A DNA stretch of 40,719 nt from Batkoa obscura (Eukaryota > Entomophthoromycota > Entomophthoromycetes > Entomophthorales > Batkoaceae), in NCBI GenBank assembly GCA_030770535.1, contig JASVEC010000150.1:1-40719 (forward strand), written 5' to 3'. Under the pieces are notes generated by a model that saw only the letters and a program-made list of their open reading frames with translations, was not told the origin of the DNA and searched no databases. Shown in pieces: positions 1-9,227 of the stretch. Positions within the stretch are counted from its first letter, which is position 1. Each line of letters begins with the position of its first letter. The translations under genes were made by a program, and so were the position numbers.

Positions 1-7
1 ACCGCCC

Positions 8-57
8 AAATGATTCAATTATTACATAAACCAAATGATTCAATTATTACATAAACC
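8..57. repeat. 25-bp perfect tandem duplication at window edge
   Basis: The 25 bases at 8-32 are repeated exactly at 33-57. With one copy removed, the transporter frame is open from base 1 through position 58 onward. With both copies present, an in-frame TGA occurs at 11-13. This is either a real small duplication in the gene or an artefact at a contig end. Confidence 0.9.
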
Positions 58-1579
58 AATTGAAAAGAATTTGGAGGAAGATGAGCTATCTCAAGATACT
101 ATTTATGAACAAATAGAAAACAAGGATGAAGAGAGTAATAACAATAGCAATACAAGTTTACCATTTAGTAATGAAACAGCTCAACAATGGAAAGCATTAT
201 TAGCAACATTTTCATTATCTTCAATAACAACCTTACTTACCACTCTTTATCCTGAATATTCCATATGGCCAATTTTTAATATCATCAATTCAGATGCTGT
301 TAAATGGAATTGGTATATTACTCCAGCCTTAAGTTATATGGGACAAGGTATAATTATGGGTTTGCCAACTACCTTATCGATGTTGTTAGGTTCTATTATT
401 GGCTGGGGTATCTTATCACCGATATCATTTTACATGGGATGGGCAAAAGGGGAAGTTAATGATTGGAAAGATGGTGCTAGAGGATGGATACTTTGGATTT
501 CATTGGCTGTTATGATTTCTGAATCCATTGTTTCTCTTTCTTTAATTACCTTTAAAGAAATTAAGACACAATACTCAAATTATATAAATGGGAGAAATCA
601 ACAAGATATTTATGAAAAAGAAGTGATCCCCTCTTGGGCTTTGTATTCCGGTTTGTTTTTAAGTACCGTTGGTTGCATTATGTCTATATCTATTGTATTT
701 GATGAAATACCCTTATATTCTATTATTATTTCGTTATTCTTAGGTTGTGTATTATCAATTTTAGCTGTTAGAGCCTTAGGAGAAACAGATTTAAATCCAG
801 TATCTGGTATTGGAAAAGTATCCCAAGTAGTATTTGGGGCCTTATTACCAGGTAATTTGGTAGGAAATTTAGTAGCTGGTGGAGTAGCGGAAGCTGGTGC
901 AATGCAAGCTGGTGATATGATGCAAGATTTAAAAACAGGACATTTATTAAATGCTAGTCCAAGAGCCCAATTTTATGGTCAATTGTTAGGCTCTTTAGTA
1001 TCTGTATTTATTTCCGTTTTCGCTTATCAATTATTTACTTCTACTTATACGATACCAGGCCCTGAATTTCAAGTACCAACTGCTCAGATTTGGTTAGATA
1101 TGGCTAAATTAGTTAATGGTCACCCCTTACCCCCTTATTCTGCAACATTTTCGATTGTATTTGCTATTATATTTACGATTATCCCAATTGTTAAATTTTT
1201 ATATTCAAATACCAGACTAGTTCAATATTTACCTTCAGGTATTGCTTTTGCAATTGGTATTTATAACCCACCCAATTTTACATTACCTAGAGTATTAGGT
1301 GCTTTAATTTGTGAAGCTTATTTAAAGGGTTGGTTTACAAGTTATCTTATTTCTCCTATTAAACAATTGATTGAAAAATATAAAGCAAGGAGATCACCGG
1401 ATATGGTACCTTGTCAAATTTATAATCAAAGGAGAGCTAGTTTTTATCCAAGTATAAAAGAAGAACAGTATTCAAGTAACTTTCATAAGGTACTGTTTAC
1501 CGTGATTGCGTCTGGTTTGGTTTTAGGGGAAGGTACAATGGCGGTTAGTATACTTATTGCAAAAGTGTTTACTAAGTAG
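35..1579 (+). CDS. OPT-family oligopeptide/metal-chelate transporter, C-terminal part
   Basis: Membrane transporter of the OPT superfamily, closest in feel to the fungal YGL114W-like branch, which carries peptides or metal chelates across a membrane. What is visible is about 514 residues. An Asn/Glu-rich hydrophilic stretch (about 1-50) corresponds to the loop between the two halves. Many hydrophobic segments follow, with OPT-typical motifs: a glycine-rich helix followed by GWGILSP and a WKDGARGW loop (about residues 120-150), and the GGVAEAGAMQAGDMMQDLK block (about 281-299). Family members are about 700 residues, so roughly the first third lies left of the window. The ATG at 35 is therefore probably not the true start; it is simply where the frame opens after the 25-bp duplication. 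The substrate cannot be told from sequence. Confidence 0.85.
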   Translation: MIQLLHKPIEKNLEEDELSQDTIYEQIENKDEESNNNSNTSLPFSNETAQQWKALLATFSLSSITTLLTTLYPEYSIWPIFNIINSDAVKWNWYITPALSYMGQGIIMGLPTTLSMLLGSIIGWGILSPISFYMGWAKGEVNDWKDGARGWILWISLAVMISESIVSLSLITFKEIKTQYSNYINGRNQQDIYEKEVIPSWALYSGLFLSTVGCIMSISIVFDEIPLYSIIISLFLGCVLSILAVRALGETDLNPVSGIGKVSQVVFGALLPGNLVGNLVAGGVAEAGAMQAGDMMQDLKTGHLLNASPRAQFYGQLLGSLVSVFISVFAYQLFTSTYTIPGPEFQVPTAQIWLDMAKLVNGHPLPPYSATFSIVFAIIFTIIPIVKFLYSNTRLVQYLPSGIAFAIGIYNPPNFTLPRVLGALICEAYLKGWFTSYLISPIKQLIEKYKARRSPDMVPCQIYNQRRASFYPSIKEEQYSSNFHKVLFTVIASGLVLGEGTMAVSILIAKVFTK

Positions 1580-2228
1580 AAAAGGGGGTTCCGATTAGAA
1601 GGTGTGTTTTATATAACTAAATAAGCAGTTGGTTATATATAAACGATTTTTTATGTTAGATTGTAAATAAAAGTGATTCGATTTTATTATTTGTATTTAT
1701 TATATTATTATTTGTTTATTATACGGGGATGTTTTTTTTGATTTCATTACTTTTCCATTTCTTAACCGCTATTTGAGTAGAAAAATTCTTAGTAAATTCT
1801 TGAAAAAATACATCCCCATATATTTAGTTGCATTTGTTTTTTAATATTTATATTAGTTATTGATATAATTTATAGAGAAATAACATATATCATTTTAAGT
1901 ATTTATTGTAAATTATAAAGTAGTAAAATAAGACAATAGTATCGAGACATAACAAGCTTTGTTAAATAGTAAATTTATTAATTACTAATCCAACCACAAG
2001 CATACCAATCCTAAAAACAAACCCATTTTAAAAAGTGATAAAAATTGAATACTTACATATTTACCAAGTAAAAAAATGCGCCAACATTCATAAACCAATA
2101 AAATCAGTATTTTCTTCCACGAATCCACCAATCACTTAATAGTAAGTCAATAAAGTTCATGATGAAAACACATTAAACATTAGCAACAAAGGGAATTCAT
2201 TTTTATTCCAAAACAGAAGTCAAAAAAA
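1580..2228. other. Intergenic, transporter to zinc-finger gene
   Basis: Apart from the MITE at 1724-1818 this is AT-rich spacer without convincing coding sequence. The last 150 bases must contain the promoter and 5' leader of the zinc-finger gene. No clear TATA box was seen. Confidence 0.6.
1724..1818 (+). mobile_element. MITE copy 1 (about 95 bp, TA target duplication)
   Basis: Short palindromic-ended element downstream of the transporter. It starts CGGGGATG and ends CATCCCCA, and is flanked by TA on both sides (1722-1723, 1819-1820). The interior carries the family signature GATTTCATTAC then TTCCATTT, and at the other end a TTTACTAAG-type sequence (reverse strand). It has no coding capacity. 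Its ends match those of the DNA transposon at 25619-28099, which is its likely source of transposase. Confidence 0.8.
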
Positions 2229-3188
2229 ATGAGTCGATTCTACCCCAAAGGTGAACGTAAGCAATACATTTGCGGTTGGCGCTCGTGCAACACAGGCTTT
2301 GATCAACTCAGTCATCTCGTCCATCATTTATCCGAAGATCATGTGGGTTTTAAAAAAGAAGAATACGTTTGTCAATGGGAGGGTTGTGCCCGGTTTGGTA
2401 AAATACAAGCTTCCCGTTTTTCCTTGATTTCCCACCTTCGTTCACACACAGGGGAAAAACCATATCCATGTACATTTCCTAATTGTAATCGAGATTTCAC
2501 GAGATCCGACTCGTTGGCTAAGCATGTCAAATCACATCATCCAGGTTATGAAGATATTCAACAAAAAAAACAATTGTTGGGGAGGACGATACCACAAGTA
2601 GTAGGTAGTAGTAGAAGCGGAGGACAAACTAATACACAGAGACCTTCGCCTTTAACTCAGAGTAATATGTCAAGAAGTGTGGGTATGGATAATATGGGGT
2701 ATGGTAGTAGTAGTAGAATGATGGCTAATGATCCGAGATATTTTCAAACGAATCAATTTGGAAGAGGTGATAGTAATATCAATACTTATTCACAGCAAGC
2801 GGTACAAAGTTATTCTAGACAGGGGATGACGCAAGGACAGAAAGGTAATGAATTTGGGAATAATAATGATAGTATGAAAAGTGGTAAAATAGCTTCCGCA
2901 ATCACTTCGGGATCAGGGGAAAAGATTCAAAAAGAATTAAGTTATGAAGAAAATTGTATGATTGTTAGTGAATGTATTGAGTTTTTAAATGATGAAATTG
3001 AGGGTTATAAGGAGCAGATTGAAAACAAGAAAAATAGGATTCAACAGTTGAAATTGCAGAATTATTTAACATTGGAAAAACTGATTAAAATGAAGGAAAA
3101 GAGAAGGACTTTGAAGTTAAAGCTTAAAATGAAAAATAAATTGAATATGGATGTGAAGAAAAATAAGACTAAAAAAAGAAAGTCATAG
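2229..3188 (+). CDS. C2H2 zinc-finger protein with C-terminal coiled coil
   Basis: Single-exon protein of 319 residues, probably a nuclear DNA-binding factor or chromatin-complex subunit. Three C2H2 fingers lie at about residues 13-38 (Cys15/Cys20), 46-73 (Cys48/Cys53...His69/His73) and 79-104 (Cys81/Cys86...His99/His103). A classical TGEKPY linker joins fingers 2 and 3. Residues about 115-230 are a low-complexity Ser/Asn/Gln/Gly-rich region. Residues about 236-305 look like a long charged coiled coil, ending in a very basic tail (KKNKTKKRKS). The finger set recalls GLI/ZIC/YY1-type fungal proteins, including INO80-associated Iec1-like proteins, but I cannot assign an orthologue. The ATG directly precedes the finger block, and a poly-A run sits immediately upstream. 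Confidence 0.85.
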   Translation: MSRFYPKGERKQYICGWRSCNTGFDQLSHLVHHLSEDHVGFKKEEYVCQWEGCARFGKIQASRFSLISHLRSHTGEKPYPCTFPNCNRDFTRSDSLAKHVKSHHPGYEDIQQKKQLLGRTIPQVVGSSRSGGQTNTQRPSPLTQSNMSRSVGMDNMGYGSSSRMMANDPRYFQTNQFGRGDSNINTYSQQAVQSYSRQGMTQGQKGNEFGNNNDSMKSGKIASAITSGSGEKIQKELSYEENCMIVSECIEFLNDEIEGYKEQIENKKNRIQQLKLQNYLTLEKLIKMKEKRRTLKLKLKMKNKLNMDVKKNKTKKRKS

Positions 3189-3400
3189 ATAAATTATGAA
3201 AATTATTTATTTTTTTTATTTTTTCGGATATATACTCTGCTCTCCCATTAGCTCGTCTCATCTCTATTAAATTTCATTTTTTATATTAAAATTTGGATTA
3301 TTTTTATTATATTTTTGATTGTTTTTTATCTCTAACTTTATGCTCTATTATTGACTCATAAGTATTGTAAATAAGTGGTAAGATAAAAAATAAACGAATT

Positions 3401-3441
3401 TTATTGGCTTAATTCGAGCTTACTTTGTTTCTAGCCAATAA
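3401..3441. promoter_or_regulatory. Inverted pair of CCAAT boxes
   Basis: TTATTGGCT at 3401-3409 and its perfect reverse complement AGCCAATAA at 3433-3441 form a 9-bp inverted repeat with arms 23 bp apart, about 120-160 bp before the SCAP start codon. CCAAT is the known target of the HAP/NF-Y complex in fungi. The regulatory role is inferred from position and sequence only. Confidence 0.45.
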
Positions 3442-3489
3442 AGTAGGTCACTAACAACCTCTAGCGTAAACTTAACAGATAAAAAAGCA

Positions 3490-3497
3490 TATAAAAA
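3490..3497 (+). promoter_or_regulatory. TATA-like box before SCAP-like gene
   Basis: TATAAAAA about 62 bp before the ATG at 3559 and downstream of the CCAAT pair. Spacing fits a core promoter, but such strings are common in AT-rich DNA. Confidence 0.4.
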
Positions 3498-3558
3498 CGT
3501 CAATCCATGCCATCAGACTTCAAATTCGAATGCTGTCAATCTCAATTCAACATTTAAA

Positions 3559-6500
3559 ATGAGTCTACGTAACACAATATCCTCTTTATTCTACCATCAT
3601 GGTAAAGTATGCTCTAATCATCCGTTACGTATCTTAAGTTTAGCTTTTACATGGATTAATATATTAACCTTCTTCGCCATCTATTCATTTTATTTTGGTA
3701 CTAAGCCTAATTATCAATTTTTTGAAAATAATTTAATGAGTTATAATGAGATTGTTATTAACGAGGAGTATCAATTAAAGTATCAATTAGTGGAAATTCG
3801 ATTTGAGAATGATGTTAAAGAGATGATGAATGGTCCAAGTTTGGAATATTTTATGAAAGTCAACGAAAAATTGGAGGCTGTGGCAGTCAAAGTGAAAGAA
3901 GAGGATGGAGAAAAAGAATATCACTTTGAAGATATTTGTTTCAAACCAGAGGGATATGGGGGGTGTTTCATGTTTAATCCAATCCATTATTTTGTCCAAA
4001 ATCATACTTTATGGAAAAAATATCAAAAAGAAATGCAAATATCATTAGTAGAAAATAGAGAAAAACAAGAGGATTTAAGATTACCATTATGGGCTATATT
4101 CAATAATGTTAAATACCAAGGGGAAGAAGTAATTGGTATGGAAAATTTGGTATTTACACTGTTCCTTAATAATAGAGAAAACAGTGTAAAGGTATGGAAA
4201 CTGATATGGGAAAAGCTAAAAATGGAAATAGAAAAAATAGAGGTAAAGGACAGTAGTTTGATAAGTATAGAGAATTCTAACGAAGAAAATAAAATTCATT
4301 ATTTTCAAGTAAGCAATTTATTTATTTATTAGTAGTTAAAACTTATTATTATGTTTAGTTTATAAATAATAAAATGTTAATCTCAGCAGAAACTATGTTT
4401 ATGGCGTTAGGATATATTGTAGTGGTGTTGTATTTATTTTTTTCAATAAGCAAATTTAAACTTGTAAAATCGAAATTTTGGCTGGGGTTTGCAGCTTTGT
4501 TTTTATTAAATGTTTCATTATTAATGAGTTTTGGTAATTTAATACATAATAGTATTTGTATTTAGTATCTAAGATTTATTTTAGGTACTTGTTATTTATT
4601 AAATATCAAACTTAATCTGTTACCTTATGAAATATTACCATTTTTAATTATTGCTATTGGTGCTGAAAATCTATTAAAGATAACAAATTCAGTAGTCTCG
4701 AACAAGTATTGATCTACCCGTAAGAGAAAGAATAGGAATTGGACTAAAGGATTGTGGGTACAATGTAACATTACATTTAGGAGTAGAATTAACAATCTTA
4801 ATTTGTTCTGCTTTAAGCAGTAATGAAGCATTAAGTGAATTTGGTATATTTGCTAGTTTAGCATTAATTATTGATTATTTATTACAAATGACTTTTTTTA
4901 TTTCAGTACTTTCAATTGATATTAGAAGATTAGAATTGTCGGATTTAAATGATAATCAAATTATTAACTCAAATATCAATAATATTCAAAATGATGAAAA
5001 TTTAATGTTAGTTACTATTTGGGAAAAAATGATGTTCAAATTTAATAAACTAAAAGAATATCCATTTTTTAAAGTTGTTATGGTAAGTATTTATATTATA
5101 AAGTAATAATATAACAATAATAATAATAATAAATATATTTTTATTAATATAGATATTTTTGACAATGGGAATCATTTATTTATTATTTAATAATTTACAA
5201 AGTTATCCAACAGTATTAAAAGAAAAGGCCCAATTGAATTTTAATAATGAAGAATTAAATGAAACTATTTGGAAATTAATTAATCCCAATAAAAAAGATA
5301 TTTATATTGAATTTTTACCAAGTTATTTAATTCAATTAAAGTATTTGGGAGATATGTATATTAACATAAAGAATAATGAGGATAGCGAAAGTACTAATAA
5401 CAATAAAGAAAATGAAATAATAAATAAAATTAAAGAAACAATTAAATATCAATTAAATAATATAAAAACATTACATTGGTTTAAAGTAACTATTGTAATA
5501 TTAGTAGTTATTTGTTTTTATTATTATTTTAATTATTTAAATCAACAAGGAAAAATACCTAATGAAATGTATAACAACAATAACAGCAATGAATCAATGG
5601 AATTAAATCAACAGAAAAAAATGAAAATAAAATCAGTATTTCAATTTAGTTATTCGGATATCAAATTACTTTACGTAAGTGAAAATATGGAGAGGATACT
5701 AATTTATACATATCAAAGCGAAGTAATGTTATGGGATTATTTGAATAATGAATTATTAATTAATATTCAAGTTAAAGATATTATTCATATATTGTTAAAT
5801 GAACAACAAGAGATAATTTTAATTGATAACAATAATACATTATATATACAAAAAAAAGAAAAGGAATATAGAAAATTTCAATTAAAATTTCAATTCATGA
5901 GTTATAAAGTCAAGAAAGTCCAATGTTTCGAAGATTTATTAGTGATTTTAAATGAAGCTATGGAATTTATTATATTTGATTTAAGTAACGAAGACATTAT
6001 CTGGAAATTAAGTTTACATTATCAAATAACTATGTTCCAACTAGTTAATAACAATATTTATTTGGCTTGTATGGATGGTAGTATATTGACTATTGAATTA
6101 GAAGATAAAGAGTTTAAGGTTATTAAGTTGAATTATGACAATATCGAGAATAATAAATTAATTAATACAGAAGCAATTAAATTAATGAAAATTAAAGAAA
6201 TCAATAAGAATGAATTAATAATAACAATAATTAATAAATTCAATCAAATGTTTACTTATTATTATGATAAAAAGAAAAGTAACTTAAAAGTAATCCAATT
6301 AATTAATTTTAATTTAGAAGATAAAATTGTACAATTAAATATATCAATTAAAAATCAATTAATTTTAATTTATAAGAGTACAGTTGTTAAGGCGGAATTA
6401 TGGATTATTAATAGAAATAATAAAAATAATAATAATCTAATTTACAACGATGACATAGAGGAAGAAAATGAATATAGCAATAATAATAGTAAAAATAATC

Positions 6501-6871
6501 TTCAAAAAATAAATATAAATAACAATGGTTGTAAATTTACTTATTTTAATCAACAAAAGGAATTAATTTATTGTAATTTTAATGAGGAAAATAATCAATG
6601 GGAGTTAATTCAGTTAGATATGAAATTGAATCACAATATTATTTATACGTTAAATAACAATAGCAAAGATGATATAGAATCAAATATTAATTTAATAAGT
6701 AAGCTAATAATATACATTTATAATATTTATATAATGACAATTTTAATAGATACTAAATATAAAACGTATCCTCCATTAATGTATAATGATATTTTATTAC
6801 CCCTTATAACAACTCCTATAACTACCTTTATAGTTATAGGAAATTATATTTATTTAATAGAAAAAAAATAA
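3559..6871 (+). CDS. SCAP-like SREBP cleavage-activating protein (sterol-sensing domain, WD region)
   Basis: ER/Golgi membrane protein that in other fungi and animals senses sterol and escorts the SREBP transcription factor for proteolytic activation. Exons 3559-4308, 4359-4533, 4585-5082 and 5153-6871 (introns 50, 51 and 70 nt) give about 1046 residues, close to fission-yeast Scp1. Seen are a first transmembrane helix at about 24-46, a lumenal loop, and a sterol-sensing domain at about 255-400 with family-diagnostic segments (FMALGYIVVVLYLFFSISKF; IAIGAENLLKITNSVVS; IDLP, then VLSIDIRRLELSDLN). A further helix lies near 475 and one near 575. The Asn/Ile/Lys-rich C-terminal half is presumably the WD-repeat beta-propeller, though only fragments (VMLWDY) are recognisable. 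Exon 3 carries one extra base near 4701 that breaks the frame inside the sterol-sensing domain; everything downstream is otherwise open and conserved, so a sequence error or very recent mutation is likely. Confidence 0.85.
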
Positions 6872-6890
6872 AAAATACACCAACTATAAT

Positions 6891-6933
6891 TTAAAGTTAG
6901 ATTTAAATTTAGATTTAAAGTTAGATTTAAATT
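6891..6933. repeat. 12-bp tandem repeat between SCAP and TFB5
   Basis: About 3.6 copies of a 12-bp unit alternating TTAAAGTTAGAT and TTAAATTTAGAT, in the short gap between two convergent genes. Confidence 0.75.
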
Positions 6934-6960
6934 CCATTTCAATGATTATTATTATTATTA

Positions 6961-7236
6961 TTATACTCCACCATCAATATCTAATTTAAAGGCATTTTGA
7001 TCTAATATAGTTTGTACTTCATAATGAATATATTTTAATTTGGATTCATTAACAAAGAGGGTTTCGGAATCTAAATCTTCAAGGATGATGTCACCACCTC
7101 GATCTAAACTTAAGATGATTTCTTTTACTGCAGCATCACTGAAGGGAAATACAAGGGATTAATAAGAGCTTTGGGGTTAATAGATAGGTTGGGCTTACCA
7201 TGTTATTATGACTCCACCAAGTACTTGAATTCCCAT
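6961..7236 (-). CDS. TFB5: TFIIH core subunit TFB5 (TTDA/GTF2H5 homologue)
   Basis: Smallest subunit of transcription/repair factor TFIIH. It stabilises the p52/Tfb2 subunit and supports nucleotide-excision repair. Exon 1 is 7199-7236 and exon 2 is 6961-7138, with a 60-nt intron (GTAAGC...TTCAG). The spliced frame gives 71 residues, the usual length for this family (71-72). It shows the family pattern: short beta start (GIQVLGGVIITCD, compare human VLIECDP), a helix, IILEDLDSETLFV (compare IIQDIDDTHVFV) and a C-terminal helix ending LDQNAFKL (compare LMDQNAFSL). It is convergent with the SCAP-like gene and divergent from DUS4, sharing a promoter region of about 210 bp with the latter. The assignment rests on this motif alignment from memory. 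Confidence 0.85.
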
Positions 7237-7447
7237 GATTTTAAGATTGGATGAATTGAATTTGAAAATAAAAATAAACTTAAAATAAAAATAAAAATAA
7301 ACCTTCAAAGTTCAAAACTGTGCCTAAAATCTAAGCAAAGTTTAATACATTTAACTTTAAACCAATAATAATTCATTTCTTTTTAAATTAATTTACTTAA
7401 TATATTCAACCTCTCAACTTTCACCCATTAACTAATATTTCTAACAA
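7237..7447. promoter_or_regulatory. Shared divergent promoter, TFB5 / DUS4
   Basis: 211 bp between the two start codons. It must serve both genes. AT-rich with a pyrimidine-rich stretch just before the DUS4 ATG and A-rich repeats on the TFB5 side. No specific binding site was recognised. Confidence 0.5.
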
Positions 7448-8740
7448 ATGACCCAAAGAAAACATTATACAATAGAAGAAATCCTTGCTCGGGGGAAAAG
7501 GGACCCATTCCACTCATATCTAAAAATAGCGGCTCCGATGGTAAGATATTCCAAGTTACCTTTTCGACAGTTATTACAAGAGTAAGTCCAATATAGTATC
7601 CTTCTTCTCTTAACCATAAGTGATCCACTATTTTGCTAGTTATAACCTAGATCTTGTTTACACTCCCATGATACTTTCTGATGTATTTTCCTCTTCATCA
7701 CTTGCACGTGATAGTGATTTTACTACCACCAGTAATGAATCCCCCTTAGCGGTTCAATTAGCTGCAAAAAACAGTAAAGAAGCTGGGGATGCATCAGAAT
7801 TTTTAGCAAATTATTGTGATGTAATTGATATTAATTGTGGTTGTCCACAAAAATGGGCCATCAATGAAGGGATTGGTGGGTATTTAATGAGTCAACCGGA
7901 AATTGTGAGGGAGATTGTTAGAGAGGTAAAGAATAGGAGTGGTATGCAATGTTCCATTAAAATTCGAGTTCACAAGGAGTTAAGGTGAGTTTTAAGAGTT
8001 TATTAAGGGATTTAATGGTGGATATTAAGGGTACTAATTTTTATTCTTTATTTAATGTTATTTTTATTAGTAAAACAATTGAAATGGTCAAAAGAGCAGA
8101 AAGCGTTGGCGTTGCTTGGATAACAGTTCATGGTAGAACAGTGAAACAAAGTTCTTCTGAAGAAGTTAATTATGAAGCTATTAAAATGGTAAAAGAGCAT
8201 GCTACGGTACCAGTATTTGGTAATGGAAATATATTTAGTTTAGCAGATGCGGATAAGATGGTGAAAAATACTAAAGTGGATGGTAAGTTGGACATGAGTC
8301 GAGGGGGAAAATTAGAGGACAGTTATTGATAAGCTTAACTTTTTAGGGGTCATGTCCGCAAGAGGGATATTAAATAATCCAGCTTTATTTACAAATGCAC
8401 CTTATACCCCAATGGAATGCGTGGAGGTAAGTTTTAAATATTATGAATAAAAACAGTGCTTTTATTAATATATATGCTATTGATAGAAATATGTTCATAA
8501 AGCATTAGAACAAGGCACAAATACATTTATATTTCATCATCATTTAATGTATATGCTGGAAAGTACAATGTCAAAAGCAGGTAAGTCTTTAATTTGCTGG
8601 ACACGAAATTTAAGTGATAAGGAGTTTAATAATGTTAACTTAATTTTATTATAGAAAAAAAAAGTTTTAATGTCTTATCATCGATACCAGCGATTTTAGA
8701 TCATCTAGAAGAACACTATGGGTTAGAGTGCATGGAGTAA
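7448..8740 (+). CDS. DUS4: tRNA-dihydrouridine synthase 4-like (FMN-dependent)
   Basis: Reduces specific uridines in the D-loop of tRNAs to dihydrouridine using FMN and NADPH; yeast Dus4 modifies U20a/U20b. Six exons: 7448-7581, 7640-7984, 8071-8282, 8347-8426, 8487-8580 and 8655-8740, phases all consistent, giving 316 residues. Motifs in order: the FMN-barrel start (KIAAPMVRYSKLPFRQLLQDYN), YTPMIL, INCGCPQKWAI with the catalytic cysteine of GCP at about 113, SIKIRVH, WITVHGRT at about 180, PVFGNGNIF, and VMSARGILNNPALF, the family hallmark of Dus4. The first intron splits an Asp codon, restoring DYN as in yeast and human proteins. Family length is about 320-370, so the protein looks complete, slightly short at its C-terminus. 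Confidence 0.9.
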
Positions 8741-9227
8741 AGGATAGAGGGAATTACTGGATTTTGTAAAATAAAAACTAATGTCCATAGACTAAGTTTG
8801 AGTTATTTATTTAAATTTTTCGTATAATAAGAAGCGGGGTTTTGTTTATTTTGTGTAATAAAATAGACGATAGTATAATATGGTACTAAAGTAAAAAACA
8901 TGATAAAATATTGGTAGAATAATAAATGGAACGTTTATAGAAGTATAAATACTATATCATATCATTACTATTTAGCATAAGTTTATGTTTTATATTAAAA
9001 TTTAACGATGGTCAAAGGATATATTTCGTAAAATAGTTTAACAGGATTACCAAATTTAGCAAATATTAATTTCTAAAATTCTAAATTTAAGGGGAGCTTT
9101 AAATGAAGTTTGGCAAAATGTTAAGAATTACAGTTGGTGACTAAATGGAATTTTAATTTTAGAAACTAAAAATTGCATTAACTATTCTTTAACTTGTTAA
9201 TTTGCATTAAAAAGAACACTTCAATTC
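8741..9227. other. Intergenic, DUS4 to BAR/IMD gene
   Basis: 487 bp of AT-rich sequence containing the DUS4 3' flank and the next promoter. I see no further gene or repeat. Confidence 0.6.

Larger units (their letters stand above)
3189..3558. other. Intergenic/promoter region upstream of SCAP-like gene
   Basis: About 370 bases between the zinc-finger stop and the SCAP start. It holds an inverted pair of CCAAT boxes and a TATA-like element, listed separately, and otherwise AT-rich spacer. Confidence 0.6.

Noticed and set aside
7985-8329. 114-codon ORF as a separate gene
   Set aside because: Its first part is the second intron of DUS4; the remainder is DUS4 exon 3 read on into the next intron.
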